Origin: JBFGCM01 sp041581135
GTDB taxonomy: Bacteria; Actinomycetota; Acidimicrobiia; Spongiisociales; UBA5794
DNA: 59,545 nucleotides
Assembly: GCA_041581135.1 (NCBI GenBank)
Contig: JBFGCM010000011.1
Coordinates: 1-59,545, forward strand
Reading direction: 5' to 3'
Part shown: positions 17,486 to 25,976 of the stretch, piece after piece
How the letters are laid out: the number at the start of each line of letters is the position of its first letter
How positions within the stretch are numbered: position 1 is the stretch's first letter
Notes under the pieces: generated by a model
The model's database searches: none
The model's input: only the letters and a program-made list of their open reading frames with translations
Told to the model about the DNA's origin: nothing
Made by a program: the position numbers and the translations under genes

Positions 17486-18556
17486 ATGAGCGTCGGCGCC
17501 ACCGAGCGGGCTTCCCGTCGGGAGGACACGATCACCATGCTGGTTTCGCTGTGGATGGTGATCGGACTGCTCGTCGACGCGTACAAGCACTCCACCGATC
17601 CGCAGCTCGAGAGCTTCTGGACGCCGTGGCACGGTTTGTTCTATTCCGGGTTCATCGCCACGGCTGCGTGGCTGCTGCTGGTGACCTACCGACGGATGAC
17701 ACCCGGGCGCCGCTTCTGGGACGTGGCGCCGCTCGCCCATCGGGGGGCACTGGCCGGGATTGCGCTCTTCGCGGCCGGGGGACTCGGCGACGCCCTGTGG
17801 CACGAAGTCTTCGGTGTCGAGACGAGCCTGGATGCGCTGCTCAGTCCAACGCACCTCTTGCTCTTCATCGGCATGCTGCTGATCGTGTCCACTCCGCTGC
17901 GCGCCGCATGGATGGACCGCAGCGACACGCCGGCGCCGTCGTTCGCCGAGTTCTCACCAGCGCTGGCGAGCCTCACGTTCTCCACGGCGCTCGTCGCCTT
18001 CTTCTTCGAGTACGCCTGGGTACTGGCCCAGGCTTGGGTCCCGCGCCAGTTCTACTTCCCCAACGGAGCCGACGGAGAGCTGTTCGCCGCGTTCGGAGTG
18101 ATCGGCATCATGGTGACCACCCTCATCTCCATGCCGCCGATGCTACTGGTGGTGCGCCGGTGGCGCCCACCGTTCGGTGCATTCGTAGTGCTCTTCGTGG
18201 CGGTGAATCTCTTCATCGCGGTGGCCTTCGACGAGGACTTGACCGGCCTGCTCCCGGCCGCGCTCGCCGGTCTCGTTGCCGACGTGCTGTATGCCACGAG
18301 GGTCGACCGTAGAGTGCCGGCACTGCTCGTTCCGGCGGTGCTGTGGTCGGCCTACTTCGCCGTTGTCGGCCAGATGGAGGGCGGACTGCGATGGCCACCC
18401 GAGATCTGGGGAGGGGCTGTCTTCTTCGCGAGCCTCGCCACGCTCGCCATGCAGCTGGGGCTCGACGCCGCCGCCGGCCTCGCTACACCCGCAACCGACG
18501 AAGACACCGCTCAGGAGGCTGCGGGGCGTTCCAGAACCGCCTCCACGCCGAGGTAG
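17486..18556 (+). CDS. Multi-pass membrane protein of unknown function
   Basis: A 356-residue integral membrane protein with about ten hydrophobic helices, beginning TMLVSLWMVIGLLVDAYKH. Conserved-looking polar residues sit in or near helices: WHGLFYSGF, GLGDALWHEVFG and SPTHLLLFIGM contain three His residues that could bind a metal or haem. I do not recognise a named family. Its last 46 bases overlap the end of the convergent DUF1579 gene. Confidence 0.65.
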   Translation: MSVGATERASRREDTITMLVSLWMVIGLLVDAYKHSTDPQLESFWTPWHGLFYSGFIATAAWLLLVTYRRMTPGRRFWDVAPLAHRGALAGIALFAAGGLGDALWHEVFGVETSLDALLSPTHLLLFIGMLLIVSTPLRAAWMDRSDTPAPSFAEFSPALASLTFSTALVAFFFEYAWVLAQAWVPRQFYFPNGADGELFAAFGVIGIMVTTLISMPPMLLVVRRWRPPFGAFVVLFVAVNLFIAVAFDEDLTGLLPAALAGLVADVLYATRVDRRVPALLVPAVLWSAYFAVVGQMEGGLRWPPEIWGGAVFFASLATLAMQLGLDAAAGLATPATDEDTAQEAAGRSRTASTPR

Positions 18557-18972
18557 CGGGGCAGTCCCGGGCCCTCGTTGTAGTGCCTGATGACGAGCCG
18601 GCCATCCGCAGGCGACGAGTACTCGCTGCTCCAATGCCACTCCTCGTCGTCCGCCCGGTAGGTCGTGGCGACCGCTAGCGATTGCTCGGTCCCTGATCCG
18701 CGCGAGTCCATGACGAGACCGCTGGTGTGCCACGAGTCCATCCACGCCACGAACGGGCCTTCCTGCGTGCGGCCCACCAGGGCGATGCCCGCCACGTCAC
18801 CGTCGAGGACGGCGGTGTACCGGATGAGCGCTCCCTTTCCGTCGTACAGGGCCTCGACGGTGGCGTCGATCGGGCCCTCGCTGTACAGCTCATCTGGTTC
18901 GACCCAGGTGCGCCACGTGCCCGTCCACCGGCCCGCCAGGGTGCTCCAGTCCATCGGTGGATCAGCTGACAA
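18511..18972 (-). CDS. DUF1579-like beta-barrel protein
   Basis: A 153-residue protein with the pattern of DUF1579-type lipocalin-like barrels: LAGRWTGTWRTWVEPDE at the start, then repeated strands such as GIALVGRTQEGPFVAWMDSWHTSG and WHWSSEYSSPADGRLVIRHY. No enzymatic residues are evident. It begins 11 bases inside the end of the LigC gene, so it is probably translationally coupled to it. An alternative start is Met at 18954. Confidence 0.7.
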   Translation of the reverse strand: MSADPPMDWSTLAGRWTGTWRTWVEPDELYSEGPIDATVEALYDGKGALIRYTAVLDGDVAGIALVGRTQEGPFVAWMDSWHTSGLVMDSRGSGTEQSLAVATTYRADDEEWHWSSEYSSPADGRLVIRHYNEGPGLPRYLGVEAVLERPAAS

Positions 18973-20041
18973 TGGCGCTCACCGGGGAGTCCGCGGCGAG
19001 CGGAGCGGGTTCGGTGAGCTGCTCGGTGCTGCACGACTCGGGTTCTCGATCGGGACGCCAGCGCAGCATCTTCGTCGTACCCCGGAAGCGTCCGGCAGTG
19101 GACCAGGTGTACTGGACCTCCACCACCCGTTCTGGCATCACCGGTATCCACGAGTGATCGCGACCGCCGGCACCGCTCCACCGATTGGGCGCCCCTGGCA
19201 TGGAGCCGTCGGCGTTGGCCTCAGCATCCATCCAGTCCGCCCACGGATGATCTTCGATGTCGTCGATCACGAGCGGTGTCATCTCCTCCAACAGCTCGGC
19301 TCGCTTCTTGGCGGTGAAGCTGGCCGCCACACCGACATGCCACAGTTGCCCGTCGGGGCTGTAGAGACCGAGGATGAGCGAACCGACACCGTCGCCCGAC
19401 TTGTGTATGCGGTAACCGGCCACGACGCAATCCGCGGTCCTCACGTGCTTCAGCTTGAACTGTGTCCGCTTGTTGGGAACGTAGGGCGCGTCGATCGGCT
19501 TGATGATCAACCCGTCCAGGCCGGCGCCCTCGGTGGTGTTGAACCAGACCATGGCGACCTCCGCGTCTGAAGTCGCCGGAGCAAGGTGCACCGGAGGGGC
19601 GAACTCTGCAGCCATGGTCTCCAGCGCGGCGCGACGTTCGGAGAAGGGCTTCTCGAGCAGGGAATCGTCCTCCAGCGCGATCACGTCGAAGGCGACGAAG
19701 TCGGCGGGAGTCTGCGTAGCGAGCATCTGCACTCGTGAGTCCGCCGGGTGGATCCGCTGGCCCAAGGCGTCGAAGTCCAGCTTGCCGTCGATGCTCACGA
19801 TGAGCTCACCGTCGACGACGCAACGGTCGGGGAGGCTGCGCTTGAACGGCTCGATCATCTCGGGGAAGTATCGGTTCAGCGGTCGCTCGTTCCGGGATCC
19901 CATCACCACTTCGTCGCCGTCACGGAAGACGATGCACCGGAACCCGTCCCATTTCGGCTCGTAGGACATGTCGCCCTCAGGCAAGGTCGGCACCGGTTTG
20001 GCGAGCATGGGCCTGAGGGGTGGCATGACGGGCAGATCCAT
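18962..20041 (-). CDS. ligC: ATP-dependent DNA ligase LigC
   Basis: A 359-residue ATP-dependent DNA ligase close in layout to mycobacterial LigC, with the characteristic N-terminus MDLPVMPPLRPMLAKPV. The nucleotidyl-transfer lysine is K30 in KWDGFR (motif I). Other motifs include GSRNERPLNRYFPEM, CVVDGELIV, AFDVIAL, GLDGLIIKPID and FKLKHVRTADCVV. The C-terminal half is the OB-fold. It seals nicks in DNA, probably during repair or end joining; no Ku or primase gene is in the window. The ATG at 20041 follows TAGGGT by seven bases. It is coupled to the DUF1579-like gene. Confidence 0.92.
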   Translation of the reverse strand: MDLPVMPPLRPMLAKPVPTLPEGDMSYEPKWDGFRCIVFRDGDEVVMGSRNERPLNRYFPEMIEPFKRSLPDRCVVDGELIVSIDGKLDFDALGQRIHPADSRVQMLATQTPADFVAFDVIALEDDSLLEKPFSERRAALETMAAEFAPPVHLAPATSDAEVAMVWFNTTEGAGLDGLIIKPIDAPYVPNKRTQFKLKHVRTADCVVAGYRIHKSGDGVGSLILGLYSPDGQLWHVGVAASFTAKKRAELLEEMTPLVIDDIEDHPWADWMDAEANADGSMPGAPNRWSGAGGRDHSWIPVMPERVVEVQYTWSTAGRFRGTTKMLRWRPDREPESCSTEQLTEPAPLAADSPVSAIVS

Positions 20042-20048
20042 GGGGACC

Positions 20049-20054
20049 ACCCTA
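20049..20054 (-). promoter_or_regulatory. Leaderless -10 box of ligC
   Basis: TAGGGT on the minus strand, seven bases before the ATG at 20041; no ribosome-binding site. Confidence 0.45.
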
Positions 20055-20090
20055 TCGGCAAACGTCCGAACGCCACCGGTCCCTGAATGC

Positions 20091-20558
20091 CTACCCGGAC
20101 GGCGCACCGACCGGTTCCGGCAGGAGATCTCGCAACAGGACGTCCCAGTCGTTGATGCCACAGCCGTTGGTCCGGTCGATCGTGGCGGTGACCATGTCCG
20201 CGCCGAGCGTTCCGCCAATCTGGGCCTCGTCCGCGCCTCCATACTGCTCGGAGCAGACCTGGTCGTCCGGGGGCCCGTGGATCAACCGAAGGGCAACGGC
20301 TGGGTCGGCGAGTGCCAGACACGCCGCCTCCGCCGATACGCCCTCGCTGTCGCCGCTGATCGAAGCCGTGTCGCCCTGGCAGGTCACACGGTATGAGCGG
20401 TCGACTCCGGCCTCGACGTTGGTAGAGAGCACGGTGAGGTCGGCGACCGGATACGGCCCGGCTCCCGGCGGCCCGTCGTCGGCAGGTGCGTCGTCGTCGC
20501 CACACGCGACCGCCAGCAGCAGGATCGCCGCCGTCAGCCAGATGAGTCGACGCACCAT
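20091..20558 (-). CDS. Lipoprotein with subtilisin inhibitor-like (SSI) domain
   Basis: A 155-residue lipoprotein: signal peptide with lipobox LAVAC (C19), an acidic linker DDDAPADDG, then a domain that matches the Streptomyces subtilisin inhibitor pattern. That pattern is a first Cys pair in VTCQG and AACLAL, then DDQVCSEQYGGADEAQIGGT and the last Cys in TNGCGINDWD, four cysteines with SSI-like spacing. SSI proteins are usually free secreted serine-protease inhibitors; here the domain would be tethered to the membrane. That it inhibits a protease is inference. ATG has GGAGG four bases upstream. Confidence 0.65.
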   Translation of the reverse strand: MVRRLIWLTAAILLLAVACGDDDAPADDGPPGAGPYPVADLTVLSTNVEAGVDRSYRVTCQGDTASISGDSEGVSAEAACLALADPAVALRLIHGPPDDQVCSEQYGGADEAQIGGTLGADMVTATIDRTNGCGINDWDVLLRDLLPEPVGAPSG

Positions 20559-20741
20559 GCAGCCTCCTTCGTCGGCTCAATGACCTGTACCCGGATTCGG
20601 CGCGACCAAACACGACGATTGGAGGCGGTATCGGCACGGATGGTGGCACCGGTGCGAACGGGCCGATCGGAAGGTCCAAGGGCTCTGGCCGGAGTCGCTG
20701 CCAGGGAGGAACCTGGATGAGTCGGATGTGAGGAGGGACTC

Positions 20742-21017
20742 ATGACGCAGACCGCCGTTCGGCCGGCCGAAGTGGAGGCGCAGCGACGGGCCAAGTATCT
20801 GGCCGGGCTGCTGTGGCATGCCGGCACGTTCGTGATCATCAACGTGTTCTTCTGGCTGCTGGACATGGCCGGAGCCGGTGGGGTGAACTGGGCCTTCTGG
20901 ATCACGGTGGCGTGGGGATTCGCGCTCGCCTTTCATGGCCTGGCCTACTACGTGGACGGCCGCAACGTCGAGGCGATGAAGACTCGGGAGTATCTCGAAG
21001 CCGAACGTCGTCGGTAA
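20742..21017 (+). CDS. 2TM domain protein
   Basis: A 91-residue protein with the bacterial 2TM domain: a basic start (AEVEAQRRAKYLAGLLWHAGTFVIINVFFWLLD), a short turn with GVNWAFWITVAWGFALAFHGLAYY, and a charged tail EYLEAERRR. The two helices (about residues 25-43 and 50-70) put it in the membrane. Function is unknown; the domain is often found beside sensor or stress genes. It has a GAGGAGGG ribosome-binding site. Confidence 0.8.
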   Translation: MTQTAVRPAEVEAQRRAKYLAGLLWHAGTFVIINVFFWLLDMAGAGGVNWAFWITVAWGFALAFHGLAYYVDGRNVEAMKTREYLEAERRR

Positions 21018-21084
21018 CCGCAGAAGCATCGAAGCCGGGGCGGGGTCGCCCCAACGATCCTCGTCCCGGCCGCGGGGAGGAGAC

Positions 21085-22065
21085 ATGAAAGCGGTCGTAC
21101 AAGACCGATACGGAGACACAGACCGCCTGCGGTTCGACGACGTGCCCGAGCCGGCATGTGAATCCGACGAGGTGGTGGTCCGAGTGCGGGCCGCCGGGTT
21201 GAACGCCCGCGACTGGCACGTCATGACCGGTCTTCCCTACTTCGCCCGCGTCGCCGGCTGGGGCCATGGATTCGGTCCGATCCGGCCACGGAACCCGGTC
21301 CGCGGGACAGAGGTCGCCGGAGTCGTCGAGGCCATCGGCAGCGCGGTGCGGACGCTGCGACCTGGTCAAGAGGTGTTCGGCTGGTGCAATGCCGCATTTG
21401 CCGAGTATGTGGCGGCAGCGGAGTCGAACTTCGTCGCCAAGCCCCAGCGGCTGACGTTCGAGGAGGCAGCGGTCGTGCCGCTCGCCGGCTGCAACGCACT
21501 GCAGGTTCTCCGGGATCAGGCGGGCGTACGGCCCGGTCAGTCGGTGTTGATCAACGGGGCTTCGGGCGGAGTGGGCACCTTTGCCGTGCAGATCGCCAAG
21601 GCAATGGGTGCCACCGTGACCGGGGTCTGCCACACCGACAACATCGCCATGGTGCAATCGCTGGGTGCCGACCACGTCATCGACTACACGAAGACGAACT
21701 TCACCGACGCAAGCTCGCAGTATGACGTCATCTATGACATCGCCGTGAAGCAGCCGCTGACCGCGTGCCGACGTGCGCTGCAACCGAACGGCACGTATGT
21801 GTCGATCGGCGATTCCGGCGGCCGATGGCTGGGCGGGTTCGGTCGGACCTTGCTGACACCGGTCGTGTCGCTCTTCGGGAGTCGGCGGTTGCGGGCGTAC
21901 GTCTCTCTCGAGACCCATGACGATCTCGTGGCCTTGAGCGAGATGATCGAGGCCGGTCACCTCACGCCCGAGATCGACCGGATCTACACGCTCATCGAGG
22001 TCCCCGATGCGCTGGCGTATCTCGCCGCGGGGCACGCACGCGCCAAGGTGGTCGTGACGGTCTGA
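21085..22065 (+). CDS. NAD(P)-dependent medium-chain oxidoreductase (quinone oxidoreductase-like)
   Basis: A 326-residue MDR-superfamily enzyme. The GroES-like N-terminal domain has RVRAAGLNARDWHVMTG and the NAD(P)-binding domain has INGASGGVGTFAVQIAKAMG. It lacks the Cys cluster of the structural zinc site, so it belongs to the zinc-free quinone oxidoreductase/reticulon-4-interacting-protein-like branch. It would reduce quinones or enones with NADPH; the substrate is unknown. GGGGAGGAG precedes the ATG. It lies 67 bases after the 2TM gene. Confidence 0.85.
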   Translation: MKAVVQDRYGDTDRLRFDDVPEPACESDEVVVRVRAAGLNARDWHVMTGLPYFARVAGWGHGFGPIRPRNPVRGTEVAGVVEAIGSAVRTLRPGQEVFGWCNAAFAEYVAAAESNFVAKPQRLTFEEAAVVPLAGCNALQVLRDQAGVRPGQSVLINGASGGVGTFAVQIAKAMGATVTGVCHTDNIAMVQSLGADHVIDYTKTNFTDASSQYDVIYDIAVKQPLTACRRALQPNGTYVSIGDSGGRWLGGFGRTLLTPVVSLFGSRRLRAYVSLETHDDLVALSEMIEAGHLTPEIDRIYTLIEVPDALAYLAAGHARAKVVVTV

Positions 22066-22147
22066 GGCCCGCGTCCGAACCCTCTTGGCTGCACGCGGCG
22101 GTCCGGCCCCGTAGCGTTGGTCACATCAGCCGTTGGGAGGATGCTTC

Positions 22148-22795
22148 GTGTCCGCGCTGCACGAGATCGCCGCCAGGGTCCGGACCCCCGATGTCGTCGA
22201 CTCCATCGGGCGCTTGCATCGGCACCGTGCTCACGTGCTGGACCTCGTGAGTCCGACGCCGGGACGTGTGCTCGTCGGTCCGGCGGTGACGATCTCGTTC
22301 TTCCCGACCTGCGAGACGGCCCTCGACCCGGCCACCTACAACTTCGCTCGGCTCTTCTACCAGGCGATCGGCGCCGAGGGGGCCGGCAAGGTGCTGGTGA
22401 TGGCGAGCAACGGCCATCCAGATACCTCCCTCGGCGGTGGCACCAAGATGTCACGAGTACACAACCACGGCCTCGCCGGAGTCTTGACCGATGGACGCCT
22501 CCGCGACTTCGACCAACTCGCCACGTACGACTGTGCCATCTACTGCTCGGGTGAGGCAACGCACTGGGGCGGCGACACGCTCACACCCTTCCAGGCCAAC
22601 GTGCCGGTGGTGGTCGCAGGGGTGGGCGTCATGCCCGGTAGCTACGTCTTCGCCGACGTCTCGGGAGCGGTAGTGATCCCCGCCCACCAGGTAGAGGAAG
22701 TGCTCGAGGGTGCCCTCGAGGTGCAGCGGGAGGACGCGGCGGCGATGGAGTCCATTCAGCACGAGGATCCGGAAACCGCCAGTGGTGACCACTGA
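22148..22795 (+). CDS. RraA-like family protein
   Basis: A 215-residue protein of the RraA/HMG aldolase-like family. The typical segments are RTPDVVDSIGR near the start, PGRVLVGPAVTISF, GNGHPD-like SNGHPDTSLGGG, and the catalytic-type loop GVLTDGRLRDFDQL with the Arg and Asp used for metal-assisted aldol cleavage. Members are either 4-hydroxy-4-methyl-2-oxoglutarate aldolases or RNase E regulators; the former kind is more likely in this lineage. The GTG start at 22148 lies seven bases after GGGAGG. Confidence 0.8.
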   Translation: MSALHEIAARVRTPDVVDSIGRLHRHRAHVLDLVSPTPGRVLVGPAVTISFFPTCETALDPATYNFARLFYQAIGAEGAGKVLVMASNGHPDTSLGGGTKMSRVHNHGLAGVLTDGRLRDFDQLATYDCAIYCSGEATHWGGDTLTPFQANVPVVVAGVGVMPGSYVFADVSGAVVIPAHQVEEVLEGALEVQREDAAAMESIQHEDPETASGDH

Positions 22796-22907
22796 AGACC
22801 GGCCCGCAAGTGGCGAGATCGTCCGGCCCGGTGAATGGGGGAGATCCCGGATGGACGGCGCACCCACGTAGCCACCAAGATCGCCTCGTGATGGCGACGC
22901 TCAACCG

Positions 22908-23486
22908 ATGACGCATGGCACCGCCCCGACCGTGGGAGTGGTCGCTTCTCGACGGGAGGGGCGGCTGTGGCTCCTGGTCGGGCTGGTGGTGGCAACGATC
23001 TACTCGACCCTGGGGCTGGCGCGGGTGCTGGCGGCCGAGCTGCGCACCCGCGAACTCTTCGACACGATGTTCGTCGTCGGATTCCTGCTCATCTGGGTGG
23101 CGATCGGCGCCGTGGCATTGCGAGTACGTCCCGGTGGTGCGGAGATCGGGGTGGGGCTCGGCATCGCCGCTGTGTACGTGATGGTGTTCGCACGCATGGG
23201 CATCCCCGAGGAGCGAACCCATCTCTTCGAGTACAGCGTGGTGGCGCTGCTCATCTACGAGGCGCTCATTGAGCGGAACAGCCACGGGCGCAGAGTCCGC
23301 GCTCCGGCGCTGGTCGCATTCGGCGCGGCCTCGCTCGTCGGCATCCTCGACGAGGTCATCCAAGGCGTGATGCCGAGCCGAGTGTTCGATGTGCGCGACA
23401 TCGGCTTCAACACCCTGGCCGCCGCGATGGCGGTGGGCGCAGCTACCGCGCTGCGACGGGCGCGCCGACGTCGGGTGTCGACCTGA
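22908..23486 (+). CDS. VanZ-like membrane protein
   Basis: A 192-residue membrane protein with about five helices. The C-terminal part LVGILDEVIQGVMPSRVFDVRDIGFNTLAA matches the VanZ-like signature (DExxQ, R, D, N). VanZ is linked to low-level teicoplanin resistance, but most homologues have no known role. The ATG at 22908 has no clear ribosome-binding site. Confidence 0.75.
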   Translation: MTHGTAPTVGVVASRREGRLWLLVGLVVATIYSTLGLARVLAAELRTRELFDTMFVVGFLLIWVAIGAVALRVRPGGAEIGVGLGIAAVYVMVFARMGIPEERTHLFEYSVVALLIYEALIERNSHGRRVRAPALVAFGAASLVGILDEVIQGVMPSRVFDVRDIGFNTLAAAMAVGAATALRRARRRRVST

Positions 23487-23570
23487 TCCGCCTTGTTCGG
23501 GCGTTCGGTTGGGCAGCCCACGGGGTCCGGCGGGTTCGGCTAGCGTCCGGCTCTGCGAGGGGAGGTGATG

Positions 23571-23936
23571 ATGCCGGGCGGATCCGAATACCCAGGACCA
23601 CAGCGAGCGCTCGAGCTGTACACCGCGGCGGTGGACGCAAGCTCCGGCGACGCCGTGGTGAAGGGCGCCAAGAACCCCTACACGTCGCGCAATGGTCACA
23701 TGTTCAGCTTTCTCGACGCCGAGGGAGCGATGGCCTTGCGACTCTCCGATGACCTGCGCGACGAGTTCGGGACGCGGTACGACATGGCACCGGTGGTGCA
23801 GTACGGCAGCGTCATGCGAGGCTACGTGGCGATTCCGGATGAGCTCCTGGAGGACACCGATGCCATCCGGGCGTGGTTCGACAAGAGCTACGAGTGGATC
23901 GGCACCCTGGAACCCACGCCGACCAAGAAGGGCTGA
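23571..23936 (+). CDS. Small conserved protein of unknown function
   Basis: A 121-residue soluble protein. The segment KNPYTSRNGHMFSFLDAEGAMALRLSDDLRDEF, followed by MRGYVAIPDELL and a terminal aromatic helix WFDKSYEWIGTLEP, resembles the fold of TfoX N-terminal/YjbR-type proteins. That is a pattern impression only. ATG 23571 lies five bases after GGGGAGG; ATG 23568 and GTG 23565 are alternatives. The nearest upstream gene is the VanZ-like gene. Confidence 0.65.
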   Translation: MPGGSEYPGPQRALELYTAAVDASSGDAVVKGAKNPYTSRNGHMFSFLDAEGAMALRLSDDLRDEFGTRYDMAPVVQYGSVMRGYVAIPDELLEDTDAIRAWFDKSYEWIGTLEPTPTKKG

Positions 23937-24052
23937 TCCGCGTCTGTCCCTGAGGCGCTGCCGGGCAGTTCCCTGAGTTTGCCGCTCGGTGGCGTGGGTA
24001 GGTTTACTGGTGTAATACGATCGGATGAGACGGCTGAGCGCAGGGTTCCACC

Positions 24053-25969
24053 GTGGCCGACACGAAAGAGCGAGACCCGGAGTGGCGAGTCGAGGGGTTG
24101 CCCGACGACGACGAGTCACCGCGGCCGTGGTGGCGCACGCCGATGCCTGGGGGCCGTTGGTTCTGGGCGGTACTCCTCGTGCTTTTCGTGGTCAACTGGT
24201 TCGTCACGAGCTGGATCCTCGGCCCCGAGCCGCCGATTGCCATCCCATACACCACGTTCTTGGAGGAGCTCGACGCAGGCAATGTGGAGAGCATCGTGTC
24301 GACGGGCGAGCAGATCCAAGGGTCATTCACCGCACCGGTGACGGACCCCAACGATCCTGAGGTCACCTCGTCGTCGTTCCAAACCCTGCGCCCGGCGTTC
24401 GCCGAGGACGACCTGCTGCAGCGCTTGATCGACGCCGACGTGGTGGTGAACGCCGAGGCGCCCGACGGCACCCCGTTGTGGCAGCAGCTCGTGTTCGGCT
24501 TCGGGCCGACGTTGCTGCTGTTGTGGCTCTTCTTCAGCTTCTATCGACGGGCCGGGCAGGGCCTGGGCGCGCTCGGTGGGTTGGGAACGAGCCGGGCGCA
24601 GCGCTACGAACCGAGTCGTGACCGGGTCACATTCGACGATGTCGCCGGCATCGAGGACGCCGAGGAGCAGCTCGTGGAAGTCGTCGACTTCCTCCGCGAT
24701 CCGGAGAAATACACGAGGCTCGGCGCCGCGATCCCGCGGGGTGTCCTGCTGAGCGGGGCTCCCGGAACGGGCAAGACATTGCTGGCCAAGGCGGTCGCGG
24801 GAGAAGCCAACGTGCCCTTCTTCTCGATGGCGGCGTCCGAGTTCATCGAGATGGTGGTAGGGGTGGGCGCCAGCCGGGTTCGCGACCTGTTTCGGAAGGC
24901 CAAGGAGGCCGCACCCGCCATCGTGTTCATCGACGAGATCGATTCCATCGGCCGTGCCCGCGGCGGTGCGATGTCGTTCGGCGGCCACGACGAGCGGGAG
25001 CAGACCCTCAACCAGATCCTCTCCGAGATGGACGGCTTCTCGGGCAACGAGGGCGTCATCGTCATCGCAGCCACGAACCGCCCGGACATCCTCGACCCGG
25101 CGCTGCTGCGTCCCGGCCGGTTCGACCGGCATGTCACCGTATCGGCACCCGATCAGGTGGGCCGCACGGCGATTCTCGAGGTGCACACCCGGGACGTACC
25201 GCTGGCCGATGACGTCGATCTCGGAGTCATCGCCTCTTCGACCCCGGGCATGGTGGGTGCCGACCTGCGCAACCTCGTGAATGAAGCGGCACTGATGGCG
25301 GCTCGTCGCGGCCACGAGCGCGTCCATCTGGCGGACTTCACCGACGCCATGGAACAAATCGTGCTGGGAGCCGAGCGCAAGATCATGATGGACGAGAAGG
25401 ATCGGCAACGCACCGCCTACCACGAAGCCGGTCACGCGCTGCTGGGAATGCTCGAGCCAGGCGCCGATCCCGTGCGCAAGATCTCGATCATCCCCCGGGG
25501 CCGGGCACTGGGCGTGACGTTCCAGAGCCCGGAGGCCGATCGCTACTCCTACAGCAAGGACTACCTGCTCGGCCGTATCGTCGGTGCACTCGGAGGTCGC
25601 GTCGCCGAGGAACTCGTCTTCGGCGAGCGCACCACGGGCGCCGAGAACGATCTCGTGCAGGCCACGCAGATCGCCCGCAACATGGTGGGACGGTGGGGGA
25701 TGTCGGAGAAGATCGGTCCGGTTGCGGTCGTCAAACAAGGGGAGTCGTCGAATCCGTTCGGTCCGGACGAGCTGTCCGAGCATACCCACCGCTTGGTGGA
25801 TGAGGAGGTACGGCGCATCCTCGAGGAGTGCGAGGGTCGCGCCAAGGACGCGCTCGAGAAGCATCGGGAAAAGCTCGACGCTCTCGCCGCCGCGCTGCTC
25901 GACAAGGAGACTCTCGAGGAGGATCAGGCCTACGACATCGCCGGCATCGTTCGCGACGAGGTCGAGTAG
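24053..25969 (+). CDS. ftsH: ATP-dependent zinc metalloprotease FtsH
   Basis: A 638-residue membrane-anchored AAA+ protease that degrades misfolded and short-lived membrane and cytosolic proteins. Two N-terminal membrane helices (about residues 36-56 and 143-163) flank the periplasmic domain. The AAA module has Walker A GAPGTGKT (235-242), Walker B VFIDEID (291-297) and the second region of homology near TNRPDILDPALLRPGRFD. The zinc site is HEAGH (457-461) with D533 in GAENDL. The start is GTG 24053, with a possible -10 TAATAC at 24013. The GrpB-like gene follows after seven bases. Confidence 0.95.
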   Translation: MADTKERDPEWRVEGLPDDDESPRPWWRTPMPGGRWFWAVLLVLFVVNWFVTSWILGPEPPIAIPYTTFLEELDAGNVESIVSTGEQIQGSFTAPVTDPNDPEVTSSSFQTLRPAFAEDDLLQRLIDADVVVNAEAPDGTPLWQQLVFGFGPTLLLLWLFFSFYRRAGQGLGALGGLGTSRAQRYEPSRDRVTFDDVAGIEDAEEQLVEVVDFLRDPEKYTRLGAAIPRGVLLSGAPGTGKTLLAKAVAGEANVPFFSMAASEFIEMVVGVGASRVRDLFRKAKEAAPAIVFIDEIDSIGRARGGAMSFGGHDEREQTLNQILSEMDGFSGNEGVIVIAATNRPDILDPALLRPGRFDRHVTVSAPDQVGRTAILEVHTRDVPLADDVDLGVIASSTPGMVGADLRNLVNEAALMAARRGHERVHLADFTDAMEQIVLGAERKIMMDEKDRQRTAYHEAGHALLGMLEPGADPVRKISIIPRGRALGVTFQSPEADRYSYSKDYLLGRIVGALGGRVAEELVFGERTTGAENDLVQATQIARNMVGRWGMSEKIGPVAVVKQGESSNPFGPDELSEHTHRLVDEEVRRILEECEGRAKDALEKHREKLDALAAALLDKETLEEDQAYDIAGIVRDEVE

Positions 25970-25976
25970 CGCCGGC

